Shown here piece by piece: positions 44,106 to 51,811 of a stretch of DNA of 64,000 bases. Origin of the DNA: UBA5239 sp040391785 (lineage in GTDB: Bacteria > Verrucomicrobiota > Lentisphaeria > Victivallales > Victivallaceae). Location of the stretch: contig JBEBXH010000017.1 in assembly GCA_040391785.1 (NCBI GenBank), forward strand, positions 13,073 to 77,072, read 5' to 3'. The number at the start of each line of letters is the position of its first letter. Within the stretch, counting starts at the first letter, position 1. The notes under the pieces were generated by a model. The model made no database searches and was not told where the DNA came from. It saw nothing but the letters and a program-made list of their open reading frames with translations. The translations under genes were made by a program, and so were the position numbers.

Positions 44106-45263
44106 TTACAGTTCGATGATCTTCATGTATTTTTCGGAAAGGATCTCGACACCCTTTTCCTGGATCGCCACACCGTTTTCCCAGCGCAGACCGAAGTCCT
44201 TGTCATAGAAGAACGTATCGACCTGGAAGGTCATGTTCGGCACCAGCTTGTAGGTGGATACCGATTCCATCCACGGGCGCTCCACTTCCATCATGCCGAT
44301 CGCATGGCACGGACCGTACAGCATGTACTTGGCATAGCCCTGCTTCTTGACCCATTCTTCGTACTTCTTGACCACGTCCGCGGCCGGCTTACCGCCGCCC
44401 ATCAGTTCGATGGTCTTTTTGTGGGCCTTGAGGCCGAAAGCCAGCAGATCCGCCTGGTTCTTCGGCAGCGCGCCGATCGAGAACGGCAGACCGACACTGG
44501 AGGAGTAACCGCAAACGCGGGCGCCGATGTTCAGCTGGATCATTTCGTTCTTGCCGATCTTCTTGCTGCTCGGACGGCAGATGGCGTTGTTGGTACGCGG
44601 GCCGCTGAAGCAATACAGCGCGTGGCCTTCGTATTCGCCGCCGTGCTTGTAGATTTCGCGCTGGGCGATACCGATGACCTGGAATTCGGTCATGCCGGGC
44701 TTGATTTCGCCGAGAATGGCGTCGATGGCCAGTTCGCTGATCTCATAAGCCTTGCGCATGCAATCCAGTTCGTTCTTGCTCTTGACGAAGCGCATCGACT
44801 GCAGCGTATCGTCGGCCTTGACCAATTCCACCTTCGGCAGTTCAGCGGCCAGGGATTCGAGCACCGGCATCGGGATGATGGCGGAGCTGACGATACCCAG
44901 CTTTTTCAGGTTCTTGACGCCGGAAGCCTTGACCACATCTTTCCACGAAGCCACCGCGATGCCCGGGTAAGCCGGCTCGGCGGATTCGCGGTACGGGATC
45001 ATTTTCAAAATGGTCGGAATCACGCTGCGGCCGCGGGCATAGAGCTCGCTTTCCGGGCCGATCAGCAACACCGGGGTACCGGTCGCGGGCACGAAAACAC
45101 CGGCGGACTCGAAGGTCGGCCAGTATTCGGAGAGGTAACGCACGTTCGCGCAGTCGCACTCAATGCCGTGCACAAGGGCGGCGTCCAGGCCGGCGGCCTT
45201 GATATTGGCCTGGAACGTTTTCATTCTTTTCTGATACTCGGTAGCTTTGATTGTCGGTGCCAT
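44106..45263 (-). CDS. M24-fold (creatinase/Xaa-Pro peptidase-like) protein lacking the metal site
   Basis: 385 residues from the ATG at 45263, which has a perfect GGAGGT site; the in-frame ATG at 45278 has none. The N-terminal creatinase domain (about 10-140; AALVHGIECDCANVRYLSEY) and the pita-bread domain are clear. Metal ligands expected in M24 enzymes are changed: the DxG aspartate is Asn in QLNIGAR, the second Asp is Ser in GYSSSVG, the first catalytic Glu is Asp in FQVDTFF; His in PCHAIGMME and the last Glu in LRWENGV remain. It may be a metal-independent hydrolase like creatinase, or a binding protein. Confidence 0.8.
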   Translation of the reverse strand: MAPTIKATEYQKRMKTFQANIKAAGLDAALVHGIECDCANVRYLSEYWPTFESAGVFVPATGTPVLLIGPESELYARGRSVIPTILKMIPYRESAEPAYPGIAVASWKDVVKASGVKNLKKLGIVSSAIIPMPVLESLAAELPKVELVKADDTLQSMRFVKSKNELDCMRKAYEISELAIDAILGEIKPGMTEFQVIGIAQREIYKHGGEYEGHALYCFSGPRTNNAICRPSSKKIGKNEMIQLNIGARVCGYSSSVGLPFSIGALPKNQADLLAFGLKAHKKTIELMGGGKPAADVVKKYEEWVKKQGYAKYMLYGPCHAIGMMEVERPWMESVSTYKLVPNMTFQVDTFFYDKDFGLRWENGVAIQEKGVEILSEKYMKIIEL

Positions 45264-45286
45264 TTTATTGACCTCCATGGTTATGT

Positions 45287-46159
45287 TCAGGAAACTTTGA
45301 CTTGTTTGGCTTGCAGGAACTCGGAACCGCGCGAACGCAGCAGGTCGATCAGCACGTCGAGCTGTTCTTTAGCGTAAATTCCGCAGTTTTTGATGATGAA
45401 CGGATCGGGCAACACCGCGCCCTCGCCGTAGTGCAGCAGCCCCTCGGGCATCTTGGCGAATTCCCACGGGTGCATGTAGAAACAGATGAACGGCTCCACG
45501 CCACGTTTTTCGCAATAGCTGATGTATCCATCGACATGCTTCATCAGCGCCTCGGCGCTCTCGGTGCGCCACAGCGGCCACTGGTCCATGTCGCGCCCGA
45601 ACTCATCTTTGGAATCCATCGAGAGGTCGGCGAAATTCGGCAGCTGCACCAGCTTCATGTCGCCCTTTTTCGTCCAGTCCGCGCGGGACGGATGGTACGG
45701 CTCAAGCTGTTCGCGGTAGAAATACATCGGGTACGTGGCATCCGCCACATAGCCAAGGTCTTCGAGCGCGTTGCAGACGGCGGTGGAGCCCCACAGCCGC
45801 GGGCAGCGGAACGACACCGGGCGGACGCCGGTGGCTTTCTCCACTTCCTCGGTGGCGCGCTTGATGCGGTTCGGGATCTCCTCCGGCAGCAGCGGCATGG
45901 CGCCCGGGATTTCAAAAAGCGCGTCGCCCACGGTTTCGTGATACAGCGTATGACAGCCGATTTCGTGGCCGGCGGCGATGACTTTCTTCGTCACTTCGGG
46001 ATTTTTCTGCGCCGCGTCGGCGGTAAAGAAAAAGGTAGCGGTAATGCCCTGTTTGTCCAGCACATCCAGAATCGCCTGCGTTCCCTCTGCGTAACCTTTA
46101 TACCAGGGCGTCCAGCTCCCGATATCCGTCTCCATGTCGAATCCAAAGACCGTTTTCAT
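45287..46159 (-). CDS. Polysaccharide deacetylase-family protein
   Basis: 290 residues. NodB-homology motifs: GFDMETD at residues 6-12 (in place of TFDDG), GITATFFFTADAAQ, GHEIGCHTLYHE (the metal-binding HxxxH) and VSFRCPRLWGSTA (RxPxG). A late FICFYMHPWEF supplies the second His motif. Members remove N- or O-acetyl groups from chitin, peptidoglycan or other glycans. No signal peptide, so a cytoplasmic substrate is possible. AGAGGT precedes the start. Second gene of the operon beginning at 47183. Confidence 0.82.
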   Translation of the reverse strand: MKTVFGFDMETDIGSWTPWYKGYAEGTQAILDVLDKQGITATFFFTADAAQKNPEVTKKVIAAGHEIGCHTLYHETVGDALFEIPGAMPLLPEEIPNRIKRATEEVEKATGVRPVSFRCPRLWGSTAVCNALEDLGYVADATYPMYFYREQLEPYHPSRADWTKKGDMKLVQLPNFADLSMDSKDEFGRDMDQWPLWRTESAEALMKHVDGYISYCEKRGVEPFICFYMHPWEFAKMPEGLLHYGEGAVLPDPFIIKNCGIYAKEQLDVLIDLLRSRGSEFLQAKQVKVS

Positions 46160-46169
46160 TGTTTACCTC

Positions 46170-47183
46170 TTATATGAAATCGATTTTAAAACACTTTTTC
46201 AGGCAATTCTTCAGCTGCGCCTCCGACCCTTTCAGGATCATCGTCATCGACTTGAGGTGGCTGCCGGTAAGAATGCCGTTTTCGGAATTCATCGGCGCAA
46301 TGGTTTCGAGCTCATGGAAACCAAGCTCCGCGCCGTTGAAAATACTGAACTGGTCGGCGGCCGAATAAACGCCGTTCGGCTGGTCGTTGTCGGCAATATT
46401 GAGGTACTGCCCGTCATGCCGCACCGAAGTCGAACGCACCACCAGCAGATTGCGGGCGGGGTTGTACGAACCGATCAGCTCCGGGCGGCAGCAGGATTTG
46501 ATCCCGATCTGCAGCCGCGCCAGTCCACCCAGGTCAAAGCGGAAACACTTGCCGTAATACGACAGCCGCGAATGCGGGTTCCCGTAAAAATCATCATTGA
46601 TGCAATCCTTCGCCTCCCCCTCGAGCCGACCGAAAGCGATAATGCCCTCGGCCCCGGTCAACTGTTCCAGCGACCAGGCGGCCACGACCACGTCATCGGT
46701 CTTGTACTCCGCCAGCGGCGTCAACGCTTCGTCAGTGTGATAAGCCAGACCTTTCAGCTGGTATTCGCGCAGGATTTCGCCGATGTCCTCGGTGAATATA
46801 TTGCGCTCGAGGCGCATTTTAATCGCCCGGCCGCTGCGGTTCATCAACTCCATATCCTTGCCGATGGTCGCGCGGTCCGCTTTCTGAGCCACCGTCACCG
46901 TTTGCTGACGGTTGATCGCGTCCTGGACGATCCACTTGCCGTCCGGTGAATAATTATAGGCAAATGCGCCGCCCTCGGGCGCCGGCCACAGCGAATTACC
47001 GCCGATGTTGTTGAATTCCGTCGGATTGGGGTTGGCTGCCAGATCGTCGCGGAACTGATGAATCAGTTCATCGCCGACCGAACAGAATATCCGCCCGTTG
47101 AGTTTGTTCGAAACCCAGACCGCACCGTCGCCGCAATCCAGTTTCAGTAGCTGTTGATCGATTTCCCGCAGCCGCTTCAGCAT
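46170..47183 (-). CDS. Conserved protein, possibly mutarotase-like fold
   Basis: 337 residues from the ATG at 47183 with AGGAGG upstream; the longer frame to 47207 is unnecessary. The protein appears all-beta with no signal peptide. A motif NIGGNSLWPAPEGGAFAYNY near residue 70, and LNIADNDQPNGVYSAADQFS near 270, recall galactose-mutarotase-like domains of unknown function (DUF4380/DUF6786-like), which I cannot confirm. It is the first gene of the operon with the deacetylase, the M24-like protein and the barrel protein. Confidence 0.45.
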   Translation of the reverse strand: MLKRLREIDQQLLKLDCGDGAVWVSNKLNGRIFCSVGDELIHQFRDDLAANPNPTEFNNIGGNSLWPAPEGGAFAYNYSPDGKWIVQDAINRQQTVTVAQKADRATIGKDMELMNRSGRAIKMRLERNIFTEDIGEILREYQLKGLAYHTDEALTPLAEYKTDDVVVAAWSLEQLTGAEGIIAFGRLEGEAKDCINDDFYGNPHSRLSYYGKCFRFDLGGLARLQIGIKSCCRPELIGSYNPARNLLVVRSTSVRHDGQYLNIADNDQPNGVYSAADQFSIFNGAELGFHELETIAPMNSENGILTGSHLKSMTMILKGSEAQLKNCLKKCFKIDFI

Positions 47184-47209
47184 AGCACACCTCCTGCCTG
47201 ATACCAATG

Positions 47210-47237
47210 ATTATACATCCCGCCCCGGAACAATCAA
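47210..47237 (-). promoter_or_regulatory. Promoter of the 47183-42333 operon
   Basis: On the minus strand, TTGATT (47232-47237), a 16-bp spacer and perfect TATAAT (47210-47215), about 25 bp before the start codon. Confidence 0.62.
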
Positions 47238-47265
47238 CCCTTCAAAACACCTTTTTCATTGATTT

Positions 47266-47328
47266 TTAATTATATCGATATATATTAATATCAGCACAAT
47301 ACCACCCTATTTAATTATATCGATATAT
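47266..47328. promoter_or_regulatory. Two copies of TTAATTATATCGATATAT, 45 bp apart
   Basis: The 18-bp sequence occurs at 47266-47283 and 47311-47328, each containing the palindrome TATATCGATATA. They lie upstream of the -35 box of the 47183 operon and downstream of nothing else, in an AT-rich gap with a divergent LacI gene. They may bind a regulator of either side. No gene was seen in 47184-47504. Confidence 0.6.
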
Positions 47329-47428
47329 TATATATTCAAATACTGCAATTATCCAGCAAACAAACCTGCCGCCGGTCATCCGTTTAAAATATTTTCTCCG
47401 AAAGTCGTTTTTTTGTCGACCACCCCTC

Positions 47429-47456
47429 TTGACAAAATCCAAAATAAATGTATAAT
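47429..47456 (+). promoter_or_regulatory. Consensus promoter of the LacI gene at 47505
   Basis: Perfect TTGACA (47429-47434), a 16-bp spacer and perfect TATAAT (47451-47456), followed 9 bp later by a perfect LacI-type palindrome. Confidence 0.75.
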
Positions 47457-47465
47457 AATCTCACA

Positions 47466-47481
47466 ACGGAAACGTTTCCGT
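47466..47481. promoter_or_regulatory. LacI-type operator ACGGAAACGTTTCCGT
   Basis: A perfect 16-bp palindrome with the central CG characteristic of LacI/CcpA-type sites sits at the transcription start region of the LacI gene, indicating autorepression. Confidence 0.8.
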
Positions 47482-47504
47482 AAATTATAAAATACAGATG
47501 ATAA

Positions 47505-48566
47505 ATGCAAGTAAAAACGAAAAAAATTACATTATCCGAACTTGCTAAACTCTGCGGCCTGTCAAACACCGCAGTCAGCAGTATTTTGAATAATTATCAG
47601 AACTACAAGGTTCCGGAAAAAACCCGCCAGAAGGTATTTGACATGGCCGCGCAGCACGGTTATTTGCGCAATGAGCTGGCGAGGGCCGTCATCACCGGCC
47701 GCAGCAGGGTCCTGGCATTTGTGGCCGACGGGGAAACCAATTGGGAATACGTCAGCCGGGTCCTGGATGGTGCGCTTCACATGGTGGCCGCCCATGATTA
47801 CTCCTTGAAAGTCCTTGCAATCGCCTACTTTAAGGAATGCTTTCCGGACCAGTATCAACGGAGAATTGTGGAAAAGCTGCTGAAGCAACAGGTAGAAGGC
47901 GTTCTGCTTTATGACCAGAATGGCGATTTTATCGAAGAACTCCGGGAGCAGCTCCATCAGAAGAATATCCCGACCTGTACCGTGAACTCAGATTGTCCGA
48001 AAGGCATCTGGGTCGCTTCCGACGACTATAGCGGCGTCAAAATGGCGGTCAAACATCTCGTTGATCTCGGGCACCGCCGGATCGCCTACATGGGTGGTAC
48101 GCCTTATTCCACGTTCTATTTTTCCCGCGAACGGCGGCGCGGTTATCATGATGCCCTTCACGAATATCTGCCCGGCGAGAAACTGCAGGAATTCGCCTGC
48201 CGGCGGACCGAAGAGGACCTGCAGGCCATGAGTGGTCGGATGCTTGATGCGCACCTCGGTGAATTTACCGGAATTATCTGCGAAACCGATTTCCATGCGG
48301 TGTCCATCATCCGCGAGGCCATATCACGCGGAATCCGCATTCCCGATGACTTATCCGTTGTCGGTTACGCCGGACTGAATTTCTGCAAGTATGCGGCTCT
48401 GCCAATCACCACCATTGCACAGCCGTTCGAAGAAATAGGCCGTATCGCCACGAAGCGTCTGTTCACGGCCATTGAAAATAATGAAGATTCCTGGAGTTCA
48501 CCTGAAGATATCAAGTTGACGTCGGAGCTTATCGTTCGCCAAACAACCGCTCCGCCAAGGAGTTGA
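47505..48566 (+). CDS. LacI-family regulator
   Basis: 353 residues. Helix-turn-helix and hinge: ITLSELAKLCGLSNTAVSSI, EKTRQKVFDMAAQHGYLRNE, then ARAVITGRSRVLAFVADGET. Sensor domain: VEGVLLYDQNGDFIEEL, VASDDYSGVKMAVKHLVDLG, HRRIAYMGGTPYSTF, IPDDLSVVGYAGLNFC. It heads a cassette of pseudopilin, DUF4838 and heparinase genes. No clear Shine-Dalgarno site precedes the ATG. An adjacent operator suggests autorepression. Confidence 0.92.
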   Translation: MQVKTKKITLSELAKLCGLSNTAVSSILNNYQNYKVPEKTRQKVFDMAAQHGYLRNELARAVITGRSRVLAFVADGETNWEYVSRVLDGALHMVAAHDYSLKVLAIAYFKECFPDQYQRRIVEKLLKQQVEGVLLYDQNGDFIEELREQLHQKNIPTCTVNSDCPKGIWVASDDYSGVKMAVKHLVDLGHRRIAYMGGTPYSTFYFSRERRRGYHDALHEYLPGEKLQEFACRRTEEDLQAMSGRMLDAHLGEFTGIICETDFHAVSIIREAISRGIRIPDDLSVVGYAGLNFCKYAALPITTIAQPFEEIGRIATKRLFTAIENNEDSWSSPEDIKLTSELIVRQTTAPPRS

Positions 48567-48602
48567 CACAATTTGCATACAATACCAACAAAGGAGAAAG
48601 AA

Positions 48603-49310
48603 ATGCACATGCATAACAACCGCCGGAAGAATTTTACACTTATAGAGCTCTTAGTCGTAATCGCGATCATTGCGGTACTTGCCGCCATGCTGCTGCCCGC
48701 GCTGAACCGGGCGCGGGACAAAGCAAAAACCGCCCATTGCATCAGTAATCTCAAACAAGTCGGCCTCGGCATACACCAATATGCCGGCGACTATGAAGAT
48801 TGGGTGCCCTTCGGCCTCGATGCTGCTGGTTCCAAACAATTTCTGTCTCTGCTGAATCCATATTTTGGCGGCAAGGAGTATGACGGGCTAGGCACGGTAA
48901 ACTTCGCCAAAGTGTGGTATTGTCCGGCCGTTCCTCTTAAAAGATTTGTCGATATCCCCTGGGGTACGTCGACCAATTATCTGCCGAATTACCGGTACAA
49001 TGGACGCATAGGAAAGCTGTCATACCCGACAAACCCCATCTATTTCGCCCGGAAACTCACAAAATGCGCGAAGCCGACCGAAATCGCCATGGTGATCGAC
49101 AGTCCAACTCCTGCCAATACTTACTTCAATTTTTTCTTTGAGACCAGCGGCGGAAGTTCAACCCAGTTCGACCATCGCCATACCGGGCGCATGAATCAAC
49201 TGATGGCCGACGGTCACGCGGAATCGACTGTTACAGTGTTAATTCCTGCGGCACAATTCTATTACACTTATCTACTGACCGATTATTACACTGGCAATCA
49301 GGTGTGGTGA
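48603..49310 (+). CDS. DUF1559-type pseudopilin
   Basis: 235 residues from the ATG at 48603, with AAAGGAG upstream (a second ATG at 48609 is also possible). The N-terminus is NRRKNFTLIELLVVIAIIAV, then LPALNRARDKAKTAHC; the C-terminal motif is LMADGHAEST. Asn occupies the -1 position. It is 36 bases after the LacI stop, and two bases separate its stop from the ATG of the DUF4838 gene. Confidence 0.87.
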   Translation: MHMHNNRRKNFTLIELLVVIAIIAVLAAMLLPALNRARDKAKTAHCISNLKQVGLGIHQYAGDYEDWVPFGLDAAGSKQFLSLLNPYFGGKEYDGLGTVNFAKVWYCPAVPLKRFVDIPWGTSTNYLPNYRYNGRIGKLSYPTNPIYFARKLTKCAKPTEIAMVIDSPTPANTYFNFFFETSGGSSTQFDHRHTGRMNQLMADGHAESTVTVLIPAAQFYYTYLLTDYYTGNQVW

Positions 49311-49312
49311 CT

Positions 49313-51616
49313 ATGAAAAAACAACTGTTAATCCTTATTTTGTTGTTGCCGATTCTGAACATGATCGTATCGGCAGGAGATTTGAATCTGGCGGCAGATG
49401 GAAAAACCTCATACGTTATCATCGCACCGCCGCAGAGCAAAGCGCTGGACCTGATTGCTGCCAAAGATTTGCAGAAATTCCTGCAGCAGTCCACCAGCGC
49501 GGATTTCCAGCTGGTCCCGCTCGAAAAAGCCAGCGGCTACCAGTACCGGATATTGGTCGGAGCCGAGGCGGCAAACCTGGTCGATCCCACACTGACGGCC
49601 AGACTGGCCGATCAGGAAGCCATCGTCAAGACCTATGGCAATGACTTGATTCTGCTTGGCGAGGGAACCCACGGCACTTCTTACGCCGTATACGCGTTCC
49701 TGAAGCGCCAGCTCGGCTGCCGCTGGTTTACCCCTTACGGCGACGAATCGGTTCCGGGACATCAATCGTTGTCGGTCAAACCGCTTGAATACCGGCTCAA
49801 GCCCGATTTCCGCTACCGCAACATCATGTTGAGCTATTATTACCGCAATCCCGATTCCGGGCTGTTCTTTTTCCGCAACGGCATCAACGAAGCCGAAATC
49901 GGCCTGCCCAGTAAAACGTATCCCGAGTTGCGCCCGAACAGCGACATCCTGAAGATGAACGCGCCGAACTGTCATACATTGTTCAGCTACCTGCCGCCCG
50001 AGCCCAAATACGATATCTGGAAATTCGGCGGTAACTTTTTCACCACCAATCCTGAGTATTACGGCATGAATGCGAAGGGCGAACGGGCGCTAACCATGCA
50101 ATTGTGCTTCAGTAACCCGGAAATGCGCAAGGTACTGACCGAACGCGTCATCCGCCGCATCAAACAATTGCGGGAAATCGGCCTGGTCAGTATTTCCGCC
50201 ATGGACTGGGGCGAAGCCTTCTGCCTCTGCCCAAACTGCCGGGAGCTGACGAAGAAATATGAAACCTCCGGCGGTCCGCTGTTCGATTACCTGATCGAGC
50301 TCTGCAATCAAATCAAAGCCCCCTATCCGAAAGTAAAAATCTCGACGCTCGCATACCGCAAAAAACAGAGCGAGATCCCGCCGAAAATCAAAGGGAAACT
50401 GCCGGAAAATCTGTTCATCATCTTCGCCCCCATCGACGATGACCTGTCAAAAGACTGGACCGATCCCGGAAACCGGTCCACTTACCAAAACCTCCAGCAA
50501 TGGTGCCGTATCGCCGAAAACGTCATGGTCTGGTATTATCCTCATATCTACAACTGGGGGGCGCCGTTCCTGGCTCTGGACCGGATGACGACCGATATCA
50601 AGCTGATGAAAAAAGCCGGAGTCACCGGTGTTTTCTTCCAGCACACCGTCGGGCTTCAACACGGCTATAATTTCGCGGAAATGATGCCCTATATTATCGC
50701 CAATCTGTATTTCGATACCAATAGCGATGTGAACGCACTGGTCCGTGAATTTACCGATGCCTACTACGGCAATGCCGCTCCGCTCGTACGCGAATACGCC
50801 GCCGATCTGCAGTTGCAATGCCGCCGGATCCCATACCGGCTCCACGAAGCCTCCGCCGAAGGAATGTTCCCATACCTGACCCCAAAATGGTTGATGCATT
50901 GGAACGCCAAATTCGACGAAATGGAAAAGCTCTGTGCCGATCAACCAGACCCCCTCGCCCGGGTACACGATTTGCGGCAGTCGCTGGACCTGGCTATACT
51001 GGGTTACAAATACAAACGGATCAAAAAAGAGTTTCCGAACACCCCCGAAGTCGAGACCATCCGTCAACGCCTCGTCGAATATGCCGGTCCGGCCCTGGAA
51101 AAGCGCGGCCGCTCCAATGAGCTGAAAGGTCGTATTGAGTTCATCCAAGCCCGTGCCGACATCGCCGCCGGCAACGCAGCGAAACTCCCCGCCCCTCTCA
51201 CAGCAAACGATGAAAAAAACGCCATTCAAATCTTCCTGCCGAGAACAACTGCCAACACCGCCGGTTCCGCTATGGGCTGGGCCCGGTCCAATAAGTTGAA
51301 AACCTTTCCCTTCAACATCGGAATTTTCAACCGTGCTACGCAAAAAGGTGTCATCGGTCGAAAAATCGAACAAAAAGACATCAAACCGGATCGCTTCCAT
51401 GCCTACAAAATGGGGCGGACCAGCATACCGTACGATTGCTATGTTCACTACCTGGCCTATTATCAATACCTTCATGACGCCTATGATGCCGAAGCACCAC
51501 AGCGCGAATATGATGTCTACGCCTCCTTGAAATTCGAAGGCCCGACCTTCGGCTCCCCGGATGCGACGGAAGACCTGGTCTGGTTTGACCGCCTGATTCT
51601 AATTCCAGTCAAATAA
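49313..51616 (+). CDS. Secreted DUF4838-family protein (GH67/GH20-like)
   Basis: 767 residues from the ATG at 49313 (GTG codons at 49304 and 49307 are alternatives). Signal peptide: LLILILLLPILNMIVSAGD. Residues about 25-150 look like the GH67/GH20 N-terminal domain (DLIAAKDLQKFLQQSTSADF, GTSYAVYAFLKRQLGCRWFT). The barrel has the DUF4838 signature: GYYGMNAKGERALT-type region near 250, SISAMDWGEAFCLCPNCREL near 300, and IIFAPIDDDLSKDW near 370. DUF4838 proteins are thought to act on glycosides, possibly uronic-acid-containing ones; this is family-level inference. The next gene is a heparinase-like lyase. Confidence 0.72.
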   Translation: MKKQLLILILLLPILNMIVSAGDLNLAADGKTSYVIIAPPQSKALDLIAAKDLQKFLQQSTSADFQLVPLEKASGYQYRILVGAEAANLVDPTLTARLADQEAIVKTYGNDLILLGEGTHGTSYAVYAFLKRQLGCRWFTPYGDESVPGHQSLSVKPLEYRLKPDFRYRNIMLSYYYRNPDSGLFFFRNGINEAEIGLPSKTYPELRPNSDILKMNAPNCHTLFSYLPPEPKYDIWKFGGNFFTTNPEYYGMNAKGERALTMQLCFSNPEMRKVLTERVIRRIKQLREIGLVSISAMDWGEAFCLCPNCRELTKKYETSGGPLFDYLIELCNQIKAPYPKVKISTLAYRKKQSEIPPKIKGKLPENLFIIFAPIDDDLSKDWTDPGNRSTYQNLQQWCRIAENVMVWYYPHIYNWGAPFLALDRMTTDIKLMKKAGVTGVFFQHTVGLQHGYNFAEMMPYIIANLYFDTNSDVNALVREFTDAYYGNAAPLVREYAADLQLQCRRIPYRLHEASAEGMFPYLTPKWLMHWNAKFDEMEKLCADQPDPLARVHDLRQSLDLAILGYKYKRIKKEFPNTPEVETIRQRLVEYAGPALEKRGRSNELKGRIEFIQARADIAAGNAAKLPAPLTANDEKNAIQIFLPRTTANTAGSAMGWARSNKLKTFPFNIGIFNRATQKGVIGRKIEQKDIKPDRFHAYKMGRTSIPYDCYVHYLAYYQYLHDAYDAEAPQREYDVYASLKFEGPTFGSPDATEDLVWFDRLILIPVK

Positions 51617-51651
51617 TTCAGTCGATTATGAAATGTCTTAAGTTATCTTTA

Positions 51652-51811
51652 GAGCTTATCAACTAATAAAGGAAACAGGATGATGCAGCGCCGGAATGTC
51701 AGTCATGAAGTACGAAAAAATCGGGGATACCGGGGTATCTACGATTTTTCCGGACAAATGAATGACGTTTCGCCGCAAATCAGGCGTTTTCTCTTATTAG
51801 TTGATAAGCTC
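51652..51811. mobile_element. 160-bp MITE with 18-bp terminal inverted repeats and TTA target duplications
   Basis: Perfect 18-bp inverted ends, GAGCTTATCAACTAATAA (51652-51669) and its complement (51794-51811), flanked by TTA at 51649-51651 and 51812-51814. The termini stay similar for a few more bases. No transposase is encoded; a strong internal hairpin (GATACC-GG-GGTATC) lies at 51726-51739. The TIR size and 3-bp TNA duplication fit an IS5-type MITE. It interrupts the signal-peptide codons of the downstream heparinase-like gene. Confidence 0.85.
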
